Source: Oscillospiraceae bacterium
GTDB taxonomy: Bacteria > Bacillota > Clostridia > Oscillospirales > Acutalibacteraceae
Length of the DNA stretch: 64,000 bases
Assembly: GCA_910574935.1 (NCBI GenBank)
Contig: CAJTCU010000007.1
Coordinates: forward strand, 94,225-158,224
Direction: 5' to 3'
Positions 33,227 through 42,835 of the stretch are shown one piece after another (the stretch's first letter is position 1; every line of letters starts with the position of its first letter). The translations under genes were made by a program, and so were the position numbers. Below the pieces are notes generated by a model. It had not been told where the DNA came from. It searched no databases and saw only the letters and a list, made by a program, of their open reading frames with translations.

Positions 33227-34036
33227 TTACTCCCTATCTAAACTTTTATGAGATTCCGCTACCACCTCTTGTGGATTCGACACCCCTGGGGCTAGCTCTG
33301 TGGAAACAGCCTTTTCCAATAAAACTAAATATTCAATATTTCCCTCAGGCCCCTTTACTGGTGAAAAGTCCAGCGCCTTTACAGAAAAGCCATTTTCTAA
33401 AGCAAAGGACACAATTTTTTCTATTACCTCTACATGTACTGCTGGATCGCGCACCACACCTTTTTTGCCTACCTTTTCACGGCCTGCCTCGAATTGGGGC
33501 TTGATCAGGCAGACCCCCCGACCTTTTTCTGCCAACAGTTCCCGCAGAGCTGGCAAAATCAGCGTAAGGGAAATAAATGCCACATCCACCGAAAAGAACT
33601 CGATCATTTCCGGCACCTGTTCCGCTGTTAAATACCGGGCGTTGGTCCGTTCCAGGTTTACCACCCGGCTGTCGTTACGCAGCTGCCAGGCTAGCTGGCC
33701 ATAACCAACGTCCACTGCGTAAACCTTAGCCGCGCCATTTTGAAGCATACAATCTGTAAAGCCCCCGGTAGAAGCACCTACATCCATACAAATAAGACCA
33801 GTCAAGTCTAGTTTAAACGCTGACATAGCCTTTTCCAGCTTTAGGCCCCCTCGGCTAACATACCGCTCTCCACCCCGCAGCAGAACCTTAGCCTCTTCTG
33901 GGTACAGATCGCCAGGCTTATCCGCTTTTTGATTCTCTACATAAACCTCTCCGGCCATGATCAACGCTTTAGCCTTTTCCCGGCTGGATGTCAGACCCCG
34001 CTCATATACCAATAGGTCAAGCCTCTTTTTTGCCAA
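33227..34036 (-). CDS. tlyA: TlyA-family rRNA methyltransferase/hemolysin-like protein
   Basis: A 269-residue protein. An S4 RNA-binding domain (KKRLDLLVYERGLTSSREKAKALIMAG) is followed by an FtsJ-type methyltransferase with CMDVGASTGGFTDCML for SAM. Family members 2'-O-methylate ribosomal RNA. The start overlaps the end of dxs by 20 bases in another frame. Normal neighbour of dxs and nadK in Clostridia. Confidence 0.92.
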   Translation of the reverse strand: MAKKRLDLLVYERGLTSSREKAKALIMAGEVYVENQKADKPGDLYPEEAKVLLRGGERYVSRGGLKLEKAMSAFKLDLTGLICMDVGASTGGFTDCMLQNGAAKVYAVDVGYGQLAWQLRNDSRVVNLERTNARYLTAEQVPEMIEFFSVDVAFISLTLILPALRELLAEKGRGVCLIKPQFEAGREKVGKKGVVRDPAVHVEVIEKIVSFALENGFSVKALDFSPVKGPEGNIEYLVLLEKAVSTELAPGVSNPQEVVAESHKSLDRE

Positions 34037-35906
34037 ATTCCACTTCCTCCTCCTGGCAGCACTCCATCACTACACGCTCCATGCCTTTGGCATTTAACCC
34101 TAGCTGTTCTAGGCTGCGAAACATGGGTGCATGCTCAATAAATGGCTGGTCAATCGCTTTTAACACATAGCGCCCGGTAAATCCCGCTTCCAGGAGCTGA
34201 CAGCCAAAGTGCTCACCCACACCGCCCCGGCGGATGCCCTCCTCAAAGAAAAAGACTCTGTGGCAACGAGCAGCCTCTTCCACTGCCTCCTGGGCCATAG
34301 GAATAATACGGTTCAACTTTAACAGCTTGATTCGTTTTCCCCGTTTGCGCAGATATTCTACCGCCTCCGCAGCAAAAGAAAACATACGTCCATACGTCAC
34401 CAGGCAAATGTCGCTCTCAGCTTCGCTATATATCGTAAATGCCTCAGTGGAACTGCGAAAGTTGTCGGGCTTATAGAGCTCCCTACCCCGAGGATAACGT
34501 ATGGCGCACAGTCCCTGTCCCTTGTCCACCAAAAAGGTTAACTGGTCCCGCAGCTCACGAAAATAAGTGGGCGCATATAGGGTCACCCCTGGTACGGTCT
34601 GCAAAAAAGCTACGTCGAACACTCCCTGATGAGTCTTACCGTCTTCTCCCACCACCCCGGCCCGGTCAATGGCCAACAGTACCTTAACATTTTGCAGGGC
34701 CACGTCGTGAATCAATTGATCATAGGCCCGCTGAAGGAAGGTAGAATATACGGCGAATACCGGCAGCATCCCCCCCGCGGCCAGCCCACCGGCAAAGGTA
34801 GCCGCATGACCCTCGGCAATTCCCACGTCATAAAAACGGTTTCGAAAACGCTCCCGAAAGGTCGTTAAGCCGGTACCTTCCTGCATTGCCGCGGTGATAG
34901 CACAGATTTTTTCATTTTTTTCCGCCAATTTACACAGTGCCGTACCAAAAACTCCTGAAAAACTCCTAGGCTGCTCTCCGGTGTCTCCGGTATCTACATC
35001 AAAGCCGGAAAGCCCATGGTACAGAGTAGGCGACTGCTCTGCGTACTGGTAGCCTTTGCCTTTGTAGGTACGTACATGAATCAGCACCGGTTTTTTAATT
35101 AGCCTCGCTGCCTCAAAGGTCTCTGCTAGATCCTTAATGTTGTGTCCATCAAAAGGCCCGTAGTAGGCAAAGCCCAGATCACTGAAAATTGTAGAATTAT
35201 ATAATATTTTTTTTAAACTAGCTTTTATCCGGCGCATTCCCTGGGCAATGATCCTCCCTACTATGGGCAGACAGCTCAGCGCGTCCTCTACACTTCCCTT
35301 GGCCTTGATATAACCCGGCTTGGCCCGCATATAGGTTAGGTATCGGGCAATAGAGCCCACATTTCTGGAAATGGACATAGCGTTGTCATTTAGCACAACA
35401 ATTAAATTCCGGTGCAGCTGTCCCGCGTTATTCAAGCCTTCAAAAGCCAAACCGCCGGTCAAGGCTCCATCTCCAATCACCGCCACTACATAGCCCGGAA
35501 CCTCTCGGAGTTTGTTAGCCTCTGAAAGTCCAAGCGCTGCTGAAATGGAAGTACTGCTATGGCCGCTGGTAAAACGGTCGCAAACGCTCTCCTCTTTGCA
35601 GGGAAATCCAGAAATCCCCCCCTCTTTCCGTAGGGTGGAAAACTCTTTATAGCGGCCTGTCAGTAGCTTATATGGGTAGCTTTGGTGGCCTACATCCCAC
35701 ACAATTGCATCCGAAAGCGGCGAAAAAGCCAGCCCCAGTGCCACAGTCAACTCCACCACACCCAAATTGGATGCCAAATGTCCCCCGTTGTCTGAGACCG
35801 TCTCGATAATTACAGACCGCATCTCCTCACACAGTTGGTCCAACTGTGTAAGGTCCAGCGCCCGCAGATCCTCGGTAGACTGTATCTTTTCCAACAAATT
35901 TTCCAT
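34017..35906 (-). CDS. dxs: 1-deoxy-D-xylulose-5-phosphate synthase
   Basis: A 629-residue thiamine-diphosphate enzyme joining pyruvate and glyceraldehyde 3-phosphate for isoprenoid synthesis. VWDVGHQSYPYKLLTGR is near the N-terminus; GDGALTGGLAFEGLNNAG binds thiamine-PP; DRAGVVGEDGKTHQG lies in the pyrimidine domain. GAGGCGG precedes the ATG. Normal length. It lies between folD and tlyA. Confidence 0.96.
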   Translation of the reverse strand: MENLLEKIQSTEDLRALDLTQLDQLCEEMRSVIIETVSDNGGHLASNLGVVELTVALGLAFSPLSDAIVWDVGHQSYPYKLLTGRYKEFSTLRKEGGISGFPCKEESVCDRFTSGHSSTSISAALGLSEANKLREVPGYVVAVIGDGALTGGLAFEGLNNAGQLHRNLIVVLNDNAMSISRNVGSIARYLTYMRAKPGYIKAKGSVEDALSCLPIVGRIIAQGMRRIKASLKKILYNSTIFSDLGFAYYGPFDGHNIKDLAETFEAARLIKKPVLIHVRTYKGKGYQYAEQSPTLYHGLSGFDVDTGDTGEQPRSFSGVFGTALCKLAEKNEKICAITAAMQEGTGLTTFRERFRNRFYDVGIAEGHAATFAGGLAAGGMLPVFAVYSTFLQRAYDQLIHDVALQNVKVLLAIDRAGVVGEDGKTHQGVFDVAFLQTVPGVTLYAPTYFRELRDQLTFLVDKGQGLCAIRYPRGRELYKPDNFRSSTEAFTIYSEAESDICLVTYGRMFSFAAEAVEYLRKRGKRIKLLKLNRIIPMAQEAVEEAARCHRVFFFEEGIRRGGVGEHFGCQLLEAGFTGRYVLKAIDQPFIEHAPMFRSLEQLGLNAKGMERVVMECCQEEEVEFGKKEA

Positions 35907-35984
35907 AAAACCGCCTCATTCCCAAAGCCACGGCAGCTTTTGCCCGGGAGCTTCCCATTTATTTCTACTTCTCCGCTACTGTGC

Positions 35985-36845
35985 TCAAAGGTCTTTTACA
36001 CCATTTTGCAGCTTTGCGGCAGCTACCGTATTCTTCATTAGCATGGCAATAGTCATAGGACCTACGCCGCCCGGAACAGGGGTGATAAAGGCCGCGCGTT
36101 TTTCTGCCTCACAAAAATCTACGTCGCCGCACAGTTTCCCGTCCATGTTCCGGTTCATGCCCACATCGACAACCACTGCCCCTGGCTTCACCATATCGCC
36201 GGTAACCAGACCTGCTTTTCCTACAGCAGCTACTAGAATGTCCGCGTCCCGGCAGATCTCCGCCAGATTCTGGGTCCTGCTATGGCAAATGGTCACAGTG
36301 CCGTGGTTATGGAGCAACAACATGGCCATAGGTTTTCCCACAATGTCGCTGCGGCCTATGACCACGCAGTTCTTTCCAGCAATCTCCACCCCTGTGGAAC
36401 GGATCAGTTCAATAACTCCAGCTGGAGTGCACGGCAAAAATACATACCGCCCTTGCATGATCTTTCCTACATTATAGGCATGGAAAGCATCTACATCTTT
36501 TTGAGGATCAATGGTCTCCACCAAAGCCGCCTCGTCTAGCCCCTTGGGCAAGGGGGACTGTACGAGAATACCGCTGATCTCTCTGCGACCGTTCAATTCT
36601 CGAACCAGGTCTAACAACTCCTCCTGGGTGGCACCAGCAGGCAGCGCGTACTCCTCCGAATAAATCCCCACAGTCTGACAGGCTTTTTTCTTATTGTTTA
36701 CATAAATGCGGGAGGCTGGGTCATCACCCACAATGACCACTGCTAGGCCTGGAACGATCCCCTGGGCCTTTAGTACTTCCACTTCCTGTGCCACCTGGGC
36801 CTTTACCTGTGCGGACACCGCCTTACCGTCAATGATTTGTGCCAA
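35985..36845 (-). CDS. folD: Bifunctional methylenetetrahydrofolate dehydrogenase/cyclohydrolase
   Basis: A 286-residue enzyme interconverting methylene-, methenyl- and formyl-tetrahydrofolate. YVNNKKKACQTVGI holds the catalytic Lys, GILVQSPLPKG and PCTPAGVIELI are family motifs, and VIGRSDIVGKPMA binds NADP. It starts with TTG, with GGGAGG eight bases before it. It complements fhs at 42.8-44.5 kb in one-carbon metabolism. Confidence 0.95.
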   Translation of the reverse strand: MAQIIDGKAVSAQVKAQVAQEVEVLKAQGIVPGLAVVIVGDDPASRIYVNNKKKACQTVGIYSEEYALPAGATQEELLDLVRELNGRREISGILVQSPLPKGLDEAALVETIDPQKDVDAFHAYNVGKIMQGRYVFLPCTPAGVIELIRSTGVEIAGKNCVVIGRSDIVGKPMAMLLLHNHGTVTICHSRTQNLAEICRDADILVAAVGKAGLVTGDMVKPGAVVVDVGMNRNMDGKLCGDVDFCEAEKRAAFITPVPGGVGPMTIAMLMKNTVAAAKLQNGVKDL

Positions 36846-36863
36846 TATCGTTTCCTCCCTGTA

Positions 36864-37868
36864 TCATTCGGTTTCTTCTTTCTCGGTTATTTCTTCTTTA
36901 ACCGGCTTCTCCTCGGCTTCCTTATCTTTGCCACCCAGTTCTTCAGCTATTGTCTGTTCTTCCTCCTCAAAAGGCGGCAAATCCCCAAAAATAGTACTGG
37001 CTTGGGGCTGGCTCTCCTCTTTGGAAAGGCCCATCGACTCCATCACATGCTGGTTCCCACAGCCAGAAAGGGTATTCTTATGGCGGAATACTACCAGCAG
37101 TACAACGCCTATCACCACGCACAAAGCTGCCACCAGCTGGGACACCCGCAGACTCCCCAGCATTAGACTGTCTGTGCGGGTTCCCTCAATGAAAAATCGT
37201 ACCGCTCCGTACCAAACAATATACAACAAGAAAGTCTGGCCATCGTACTGTCGGAATTTTCGGGTGAAAATATGCAGCAGCACAAAGCCCAGTAGACAAA
37301 GTAACGACTCATACAAAAAACAGGGGTGTACAGGCCCTTCTGGTACTACTCGCTGAGTATTATTGCTAATCATTCCCCAGGGCAGCGTGGTAGCTTCTCC
37401 AAAGCATTCCTGGTTCACAAAATTGCCCCAACGGCCTACGCCCTGGCCAATGAGAAACCCCAGCGAGGCCAGGTCCAGCACCGCAGGTACCCGCAGACCC
37501 CGCCATTTGGCCACCAGGCCCCCAAACACCATGGCTCCAATAAATCCGCCATAGATGGCAATCCCCCCATCGTGGATATATAAAATCTGAATGGGGTCGT
37601 TCCAGTACTTGTCGCCAGTATAAAAGAGCACATAATACAACCGCGCGCATATAATGCCCCCCACCGTACCGGCCAGCACTGCGTCAATCAACCGATCCAT
37701 ATCAATATTCATTTTTCGAACGCTACGCCAAGCATAGATAATGGCCAAAAGGTAGCCCAAGGCAATGAGCACTCCGTACCAACGAATGTCATAGTTCCCA
37801 ATAGAAAAGGCCACCTCATTCACTGTAAAGGTCAACCCCAGTCCGGGAAACTCCACCACATGGGTCAT
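36864..37868 (-). CDS. lgt: Prolipoprotein diacylglyceryl transferase
   Basis: A 334-residue multi-pass membrane enzyme that attaches diacylglycerol to lipobox cysteines. IRWYGVLIALGYL, GGIAIYGGFIGA and the signature GRWGNFVNQE are clear, with about seven membrane segments. The usual protein ends near residue 270; here an extra ~60-residue tail is almost entirely Glu, Lys and Asp and should be cytoplasmic. It starts seven bases before the end of the M16 gene and precedes folD. Confidence 0.94.
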   Translation of the reverse strand: MTHVVEFPGLGLTFTVNEVAFSIGNYDIRWYGVLIALGYLLAIIYAWRSVRKMNIDMDRLIDAVLAGTVGGIICARLYYVLFYTGDKYWNDPIQILYIHDGGIAIYGGFIGAMVFGGLVAKWRGLRVPAVLDLASLGFLIGQGVGRWGNFVNQECFGEATTLPWGMISNNTQRVVPEGPVHPCFLYESLLCLLGFVLLHIFTRKFRQYDGQTFLLYIVWYGAVRFFIEGTRTDSLMLGSLRVSQLVAALCVVIGVVLLVVFRHKNTLSGCGNQHVMESMGLSKEESQPQASTIFGDLPPFEEEEQTIAEELGGKDKEAEEKPVKEEITEKEETE

Positions 37869-37874
37869 CTGGTA

Positions 37875-39161
37875 TCAGTCCTTTCTTTCATTCAGCGGCA
37901 AAACCACCGAGCACACGCTTTTTTCGTCATCTAGCAGCTCCAACTTTTTCTCTACCTGGTCTAGAGACAGCTCCGCCAAGGCATCAATATAGGCAAATAG
38001 TTCCAAGCCGCTAAAGGTTAGATCCGTAATCCAGTCGGCAATCTCTATCGGGTTATTCAGGGCGGAAACACTTTCTCCATAGAGACTTCTTTTTGCCCGT
38101 TCAAAAGCATCCTCTGGAATCCCCTGGGCCTTCAACCGTGCCACTTCCGCCTGAATAAAAGCGACGGCAGCCTCTGGATCCCGAGATTCTCCGCCAAACA
38201 TCAGGGTCGCGTACCCACTCCCCTCAAAGTATTGATAGCTAAAACTGGCCTCATTGACCAAGCCGCTATCCAGCAACTGGCGGAACAAGGGAGAAGCATC
38301 GGAGGCAATTACTTCCAGGAGAACTCCCACCGCAGCCAAGTCCGCTTCTGTGCGCTGTGCTGTACTGGTATCCTTATAGCCAAACTGAAAAACCGGCATA
38401 GCCACAGAAAGTCTCTGTTCAATCTGGGCTTTCACCACGGAACAAGGCTCGTTTGGAAGCACTCTCTTTACATGGACAGGCCGCTGGAGCTTTAGCATCT
38501 TGTCACACAATTCTAGAACCCTCTCCACTTCAAACCGGCCGACTAGCACCAATATCATATTATTTAAACTATAAAAAGTATCATAACAGCGGTACAAATA
38601 TTCTGGAGTAATTTGGGCGATACTTTCCACAGTCCCTGCCGCGTCGTTACGCACTGGGTGGCAATGGTACATTGCCTGCAAATAATTAAAAAACACCCGC
38701 CAGCCTGGCTGATCGTCATACATCTTTATTTCCTGGCCAATAATCCCCTGTTCCTTTGCCACAGTCTCCACTGTAAAGTAGGGAGACTGTACAAAGTCCA
38801 GCAATATTTCCAAAGATTCGTACAGCTTATCAGTGCAGGTAAACACATAACAAGTGGACTCAAATCCAGTGTAGGCATTCGCACTGGCTCCTGTCTCAGC
38901 ATATCGGGCAAAGGCATCTTGGTCCTCGCTTTCAAAGAGTTTATGCTCCAAATAATGAGCAATTCCATCTGGCACCGTTTCCGGTGAAGTGGTGTCGCTA
39001 CGCTGAAAACAGCTGTCAATGGATCCGTACTTTGTTCCAAACACAGCCCGGGTCGTGCTGCCGCTCTCTTTGGGGTAGAGATAAATTTCCAGTCCAGAAG
39101 AATGTTGTCCTTTATAGTAGAAATCGCCCATCCGCCGGCTCATAATTTTTTGAAGCTCCAT
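37875..39161 (-). CDS. yfmH: M16 metallopeptidase, YfmH-like active subunit
   Basis: A 428-residue pitrilysin-family protein. The inverted zinc motif HYLEH (HxxEH) lies near residue 77, with the downstream glutamate region following. It probably pairs with the adjacent YfmF-like protein; in Bacillus such pairs are annotated as associated with EF-P 5-aminopentanol modification. The ATG overlaps the preceding stop as TGATG. It leads into lgt. Confidence 0.88.
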   Translation of the reverse strand: MELQKIMSRRMGDFYYKGQHSSGLEIYLYPKESGSTTRAVFGTKYGSIDSCFQRSDTTSPETVPDGIAHYLEHKLFESEDQDAFARYAETGASANAYTGFESTCYVFTCTDKLYESLEILLDFVQSPYFTVETVAKEQGIIGQEIKMYDDQPGWRVFFNYLQAMYHCHPVRNDAAGTVESIAQITPEYLYRCYDTFYSLNNMILVLVGRFEVERVLELCDKMLKLQRPVHVKRVLPNEPCSVVKAQIEQRLSVAMPVFQFGYKDTSTAQRTEADLAAVGVLLEVIASDASPLFRQLLDSGLVNEASFSYQYFEGSGYATLMFGGESRDPEAAVAFIQAEVARLKAQGIPEDAFERAKRSLYGESVSALNNPIEIADWITDLTFSGLELFAYIDALAELSLDQVEKKLELLDDEKSVCSVVLPLNERKD

Positions 39162-40423
39162 CAACAAGCACCATTCCCTTTCAGCCTGTATATTACTGCC
39201 TGCTTCAGTTGGTTGGCGGCTTCTGTCACCTGGCCGACTGTATATCCAGCAATCTTCTCCATCGCCTGTTTAGGGCTCAGATCTTCCTGGTCAAAGGCCC
39301 GGCTTAAATACCAATTCTCCACCTTATGCAGCGAGTCTGTTACTCCCCGCAAGGAGTTAAAAATATACCCCTTCGCGTACTCCAGTTCTTTGTCCGTAAT
39401 CTGGCCCTTTTGCATAGTATGCACCTGCTCCATCACTGCGGTCTCTACCCGGTCCAGATTTTCGGTCTCCACACCGCTCTCTATAAACAACGCACCGCTA
39501 CTCCAGGAAAAACTCGAATCACAATAATAGCATAAGCCTTGTTTTTCTCTTACATTCTGGAACAACTTCGAGCTAGTGGGCTCTCCCAGCACCGCACTGA
39601 CCAGATGGAACAGCAATGCCTCTTCCGGTCTGGCCTGCACCCGGAAAGCCAAGGACAACTTAGACTGGGACACTGGCTGTTCTTCTGTCACCCTGTGGAT
39701 TTTTTCTGGCTCTTTATAAGGGGCCGCACTCAAAATATGGGCTCTACCTAGTCCAGAAAAGGTTTGGCAGAACGCCGCTACATCTGGCTGGCAATCACCC
39801 AAAGTGAAAATTTCAAATCTCGCACTGTGGAGGACCTCCTCCCAGGCAGCAGAAAGCTCTTCTCTTTTCAGCGCCGCAATGTCCTCCCGGCTTCCCAGTC
39901 GTTCTACCCCAGCCCGCTGTCCCTCAAAAAGAATCTGGTGGCAACGCTGGTGGGTATAGAGCATTTTATCGCTGAATTCCGTGTCCTTTTGCTCCAACTG
40001 CTGCCGTTTTTCCTGGTCAAAGCCATCCTGAGGAAAGAGTCCCCCAGCATCCTTAAGCGGGTCTAAAATCACAGAAAACAGCAGCTGGGAAAGTTCCGCA
40101 AACATATCTTCGCCGCCAAAGGCATAGCGGCTGGCAATGCCTCCCGCAGAGATAGTCAGCACCTGGTATTCACCCAGCTTTTGTACTCCAGATCCCAAAG
40201 AAGCGCCATACAGCTGGGCCAACTTGCAGCCAAGCGAAGTATAATCTGGATAATTTCTGGAAGCCCTGCTCACTAGAGAAGGCAGTAAGGCATACTTTGC
40301 CGCTGTTAACTTAGAAATTGGTAAGAGCATGTTCACAGAAATTCGCATCGTTTTGAATTTCGAATCCGTAAAGCTTCTAAGCTTAACAGCATCGCTGAGC
40401 TGATAGGTTTTTATTTCACTCAT
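39161..40423 (-). CDS. yfmF: M16 peptidase-like protein, YfmF-like inactive partner
   Basis: A 420-residue M16-fold protein without an HxxEH site: the corresponding region reads SLVSRASRNYPDY. The C-terminal R/Y-type NVREKQGLCYYCDSSFS loop is retained, as in the non-catalytic partner of heterodimeric M16 enzymes. ATG at 40423 follows TAGGAG by seven bases; the frame to 40462 lacks a ribosome site. First gene of the long minus operon. Confidence 0.86.
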   Translation of the reverse strand: MSEIKTYQLSDAVKLRSFTDSKFKTMRISVNMLLPISKLTAAKYALLPSLVSRASRNYPDYTSLGCKLAQLYGASLGSGVQKLGEYQVLTISAGGIASRYAFGGEDMFAELSQLLFSVILDPLKDAGGLFPQDGFDQEKRQQLEQKDTEFSDKMLYTHQRCHQILFEGQRAGVERLGSREDIAALKREELSAAWEEVLHSARFEIFTLGDCQPDVAAFCQTFSGLGRAHILSAAPYKEPEKIHRVTEEQPVSQSKLSLAFRVQARPEEALLFHLVSAVLGEPTSSKLFQNVREKQGLCYYCDSSFSWSSGALFIESGVETENLDRVETAVMEQVHTMQKGQITDKELEYAKGYIFNSLRGVTDSLHKVENWYLSRAFDQEDLSPKQAMEKIAGYTVGQVTEAANQLKQAVIYRLKGNGAC

Positions 40424-40472
40424 TATAACACTCCTAGGTGCGAAGTTGGAATGTCTATACATAATCTTATCT

Positions 40473-40481
40473 AGTATACCA
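40473..40481 (-). promoter_or_regulatory. Possible extended -10 promoter before yfmF
   Basis: TGGTATACT (an extended -10, TGnTATACT) lies on the minus strand, with a purine-rich stretch but no clear -35 box upstream. Confidence 0.4.
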
Positions 40482-40590
40482 TATTTTTCTTCAATGGGGA
40501 AGCCCCAGCAAACAAGCTGAAACAGCCAGCGGTAAAAGGGGATCCACCGTTTAGAGCCATTTTGCCAAACATTTACACGATGAACATTCC

Positions 40591-41229
40591 TTAAATTGTG
40601 CCGAAAATACGGTCTCCAGCATCCCCCAGCCCTGGTAGGATATAGCCATTTTCATTCAGCCGTTCATCTACCGCCGCACAATAGATGTGTACGTCTGGGT
40701 GCGCCTTGGTGAGCACGTCCAAGCCCTCGGGAGCAGCAATGATGCACAGAAACTTGATGCTTTTAGGCCGACTACGCTTGACAATGGAAATAGCGTCCAT
40801 AGCCGAGCCTCCTGTGGCCAGCATGGGGTCTAATACGATCACGTCCCGTTCTGTAATATCTTGGGGAAGCTTATTATAGTACTCCACCGGCTTTAAGGTA
40901 TCATGATCCCGGTACAGGCCAATATGCCCGACCTTTGCAGACGGCACCAGATTCAGCATACCGTCCACCATCCCTAGACCCGCCCGCAAAATGGGAACAA
41001 AAGCTAGTTTACGTCCAGCAATTATTTTAGTGGTAGTTTTTTGCATGGGGGTTTCACATTCCACCTCCATCAAGGGCAGGTCACGGGTTGCTTCATAACA
41101 CATCAAATTGGCAATCTCGCTAACCAGGGCTCGAAACTCCTTTGTCCCGGTATTTTTATTACGCAAAAAAGTCAGCTTATGCTGAATCAGCGGATGATCC
41201 ATAACAAAAATATTTTTATGGTCCTGCAT
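40591..41229 (-). CDS. upp: Uracil phosphoribosyltransferase
   Basis: A 212-residue salvage enzyme making UMP from uracil and PRPP. The PRPP loop is [14 protein letters not shown], and the C-terminal [17 protein letters not shown] binds uracil. Normal length. It lies 23 bases after rpiB as the last gene of the fhs operon. Confidence 0.96.
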   Translation of the reverse strand: MQDHKNIFVMDHPLIQHKLTFLRNKNTGTKEFRALVSEIANLMCYEATRDLPLMEVECETPMQKTTTKIIAGRKLAFVPILRAGLGMVDGMLNLVPSAKVGHIGLYRDHDTLKPVEYYNKLPQDITERDVIVLDPMLATGGSAMDAISIVKRSRPKSIKFLCIIAAPEGLDVLTKAHPDVHIYCAAVDERLNENGYILPGLGDAGDRIFGTI

Positions 41230-41252
41230 GACAAATCCTCCTAAATAAAAAC

Positions 41253-41705
41253 TTATTCGATCAGTTCACCACGCTCAATTTTTTCAATCTGCTCTACCCG
41301 GCGTCCATGACGTCCCCCTTCAAACTGGGCGTTCAGATAGGCTTCTAAAATCCGTAAAGCATTCTCCTTGTCAACCACTTTACCGCCCATGCAGAGAATA
41401 TTAGAATTATTGTCGTTCCGAGTTAGCTGGGCGCAAAGCTCATTGGTACACACTGAGGCCCGAATACCCTTTACCTTATTAGCGGCAATGGAAATACCGA
41501 TGCCTGTGGAGCAAGTTAACACCCCCAAATCCGCTTTGCCCTTTGCCACTGCATTCGCTACTTTCACAGCTACCAGCGGATAGTCCACCGACTGGGCACT
41601 AAAAGTACCAAAATCCTCATATTCGATCTTATGCTCTTCTAAATAGCCCCGCACGGCCTCCTTAAGGTCATACCCACCGTGGTCGCAGCCTATGGCAATT
41701 TTCAT
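41253..41705 (-). CDS. rpiB: Ribose-5-phosphate isomerase B
   Basis: A 150-residue enzyme interconverting ribose 5-phosphate and ribulose 5-phosphate. [25 protein letters not shown] and RNDNNSN are family motifs. It starts two bases after tsaB and is followed by upp. Confidence 0.95.
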   Translation of the reverse strand: MKIAIGCDHGGYDLKEAVRGYLEEHKIEYEDFGTFSAQSVDYPLVAVKVANAVAKGKADLGVLTCSTGIGISIAANKVKGIRASVCTNELCAQLTRNDNNSNILCMGGKVVDKENALRILEAYLNAQFEGGRHGRRVEQIEKIERGELIE

Positions 41706-41707
41706 AT

Positions 41708-42397
41708 TTATTTAGCCTCTTTTCGCTTTTTTAGTTCTCGTTCTGCTTGGGGTAACCGTAGATAACTGGGCAACAGCTTTCCAGCAGCCACGCCAGGCCG
41801 GCCAGCTGCCAAAAGTGCCACGCTGCCAGCCCGCTGGTACCGCAGGTTTTCCGGGGCCAACCGGGCGCCCCAGACAGCAAATTCTCTGTGGCAAAGCTCA
41901 GCCCCGTCCCCAAAAAGCACTAATTGTTCTCTATATTTTTGACATTCCCGGCCCAACGCCTCTATGGAAATAGCCCGATCTTCTGTCAGTCGGGTCAAGT
42001 CCCCATTCTTGCTCTGGAAAATTGCGTTATATACCTGCCCGCAACGGGCATCCATCACGGCGCACACCACACAGCCATCCCACAACCTGCTCGGATAAGC
42101 AATGGCCTCCAGTGTGGAAATTCCACAACAGGGAACATTGTTGGGCAAGGCCAGCCCCTTTACACACGATACACCAATGCGCACCCCGGTAAACGAACCC
42201 GGCCCGTTGGTCACAGCCATTTGCCCAAAGTCTCCACATGTAAGACCTAAATTTTTCAACAATGCTTCTACCATAGGCAGCAGAGTCTGGCTGTGGGTCT
42301 GCTTTGTATTGACAAAAAACTCCCCCAGCAGCTTTCCATCCTCTGCCACCGCCGCCGAGGCCGCCCCCGCTGAAGATTCAATTCCTAAAATCAGCAT
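41708..42397 (-). CDS. tsaB: tRNA threonylcarbamoyladenosine biosynthesis protein TsaB
   Basis: A 229-residue ASKHA-fold protein. ILGIESSAGAASAAV at the start and NGPGSFTGVRIG near residue 65 are characteristic. It supports the t6A modification complex with TsaD and TsaE. ATG at 42397, with AAAGGA 11 bases before it, lies just after the tsaE stop. Confidence 0.94.
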   Translation of the reverse strand: MLILGIESSAGAASAAVAEDGKLLGEFFVNTKQTHSQTLLPMVEALLKNLGLTCGDFGQMAVTNGPGSFTGVRIGVSCVKGLALPNNVPCCGISTLEAIAYPSRLWDGCVVCAVMDARCGQVYNAIFQSKNGDLTRLTEDRAISIEALGRECQKYREQLVLFGDGAELCHREFAVWGARLAPENLRYQRAGSVALLAAGRPGVAAGKLLPSYLRLPQAERELKKRKEAK

Positions 42398-42399
42398 AT

Positions 42400-42834
42400 T
42401 CAAAGCCGTCCTTTCCAGCCGTTAATGGTAACCACCCTTTGGTTTTCCTCTGGGCCAGGCTGAATATCCACATGAACAAACTCTTTGGGCAGAGCAGTCT
42501 CAATATTCTCGCTCCATTCAATAGCCAGCACCCGATCTGTGTCCAAATAATCAAAGAAGCCTGTGGAGTACAGATCATCCCAGCTCTCAATACGGTACAT
42601 ATCAAAATGTTCCAGAGTTAACCGGCCTGCATATTCATTTATCAAAGCAAAGGTGGGGCTGCTGGCCACGTCTCCTGCCCCCAAGCCAATGGCCAGCCCC
42701 CGGGTAAAGGCGGTTTTGCCCACACCCATTCCTCCTGTAAAGGCAATTACTTCCCCACCTGTCAGCTCCTCCGCCATCCGACGGGCCAATTCAGCCGTTT
42801 CCTCAGGGGAGCTTGTGATAAACTTCTGAGTCAT
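42400..42834 (-). CDS. tsaE: tRNA threonylcarbamoyladenosine biosynthesis protein TsaE
   Basis: A 144-residue P-loop ATPase. Walker A GGMGVGKTA, SSPTFALINEY, LEHFDMYRI and AIEWSEN are family motifs. It works with TsaB and TsaD in t6A synthesis. The start is uncertain; ATG at 42834 immediately after the fhs stop is preferred, as the upstream ATG at 42849 has no ribosome site. Coupled translation from fhs is likely. Confidence 0.92.
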   Translation of the reverse strand: MTQKFITSSPEETAELARRMAEELTGGEVIAFTGGMGVGKTAFTRGLAIGLGAGDVASSPTFALINEYAGRLTLEHFDMYRIESWDDLYSTGFFDYLDTDRVLAIEWSENIETALPKEFVHVDIQPGPEENQRVVTINGWKGRL

Positions 42835-42835
42835 C

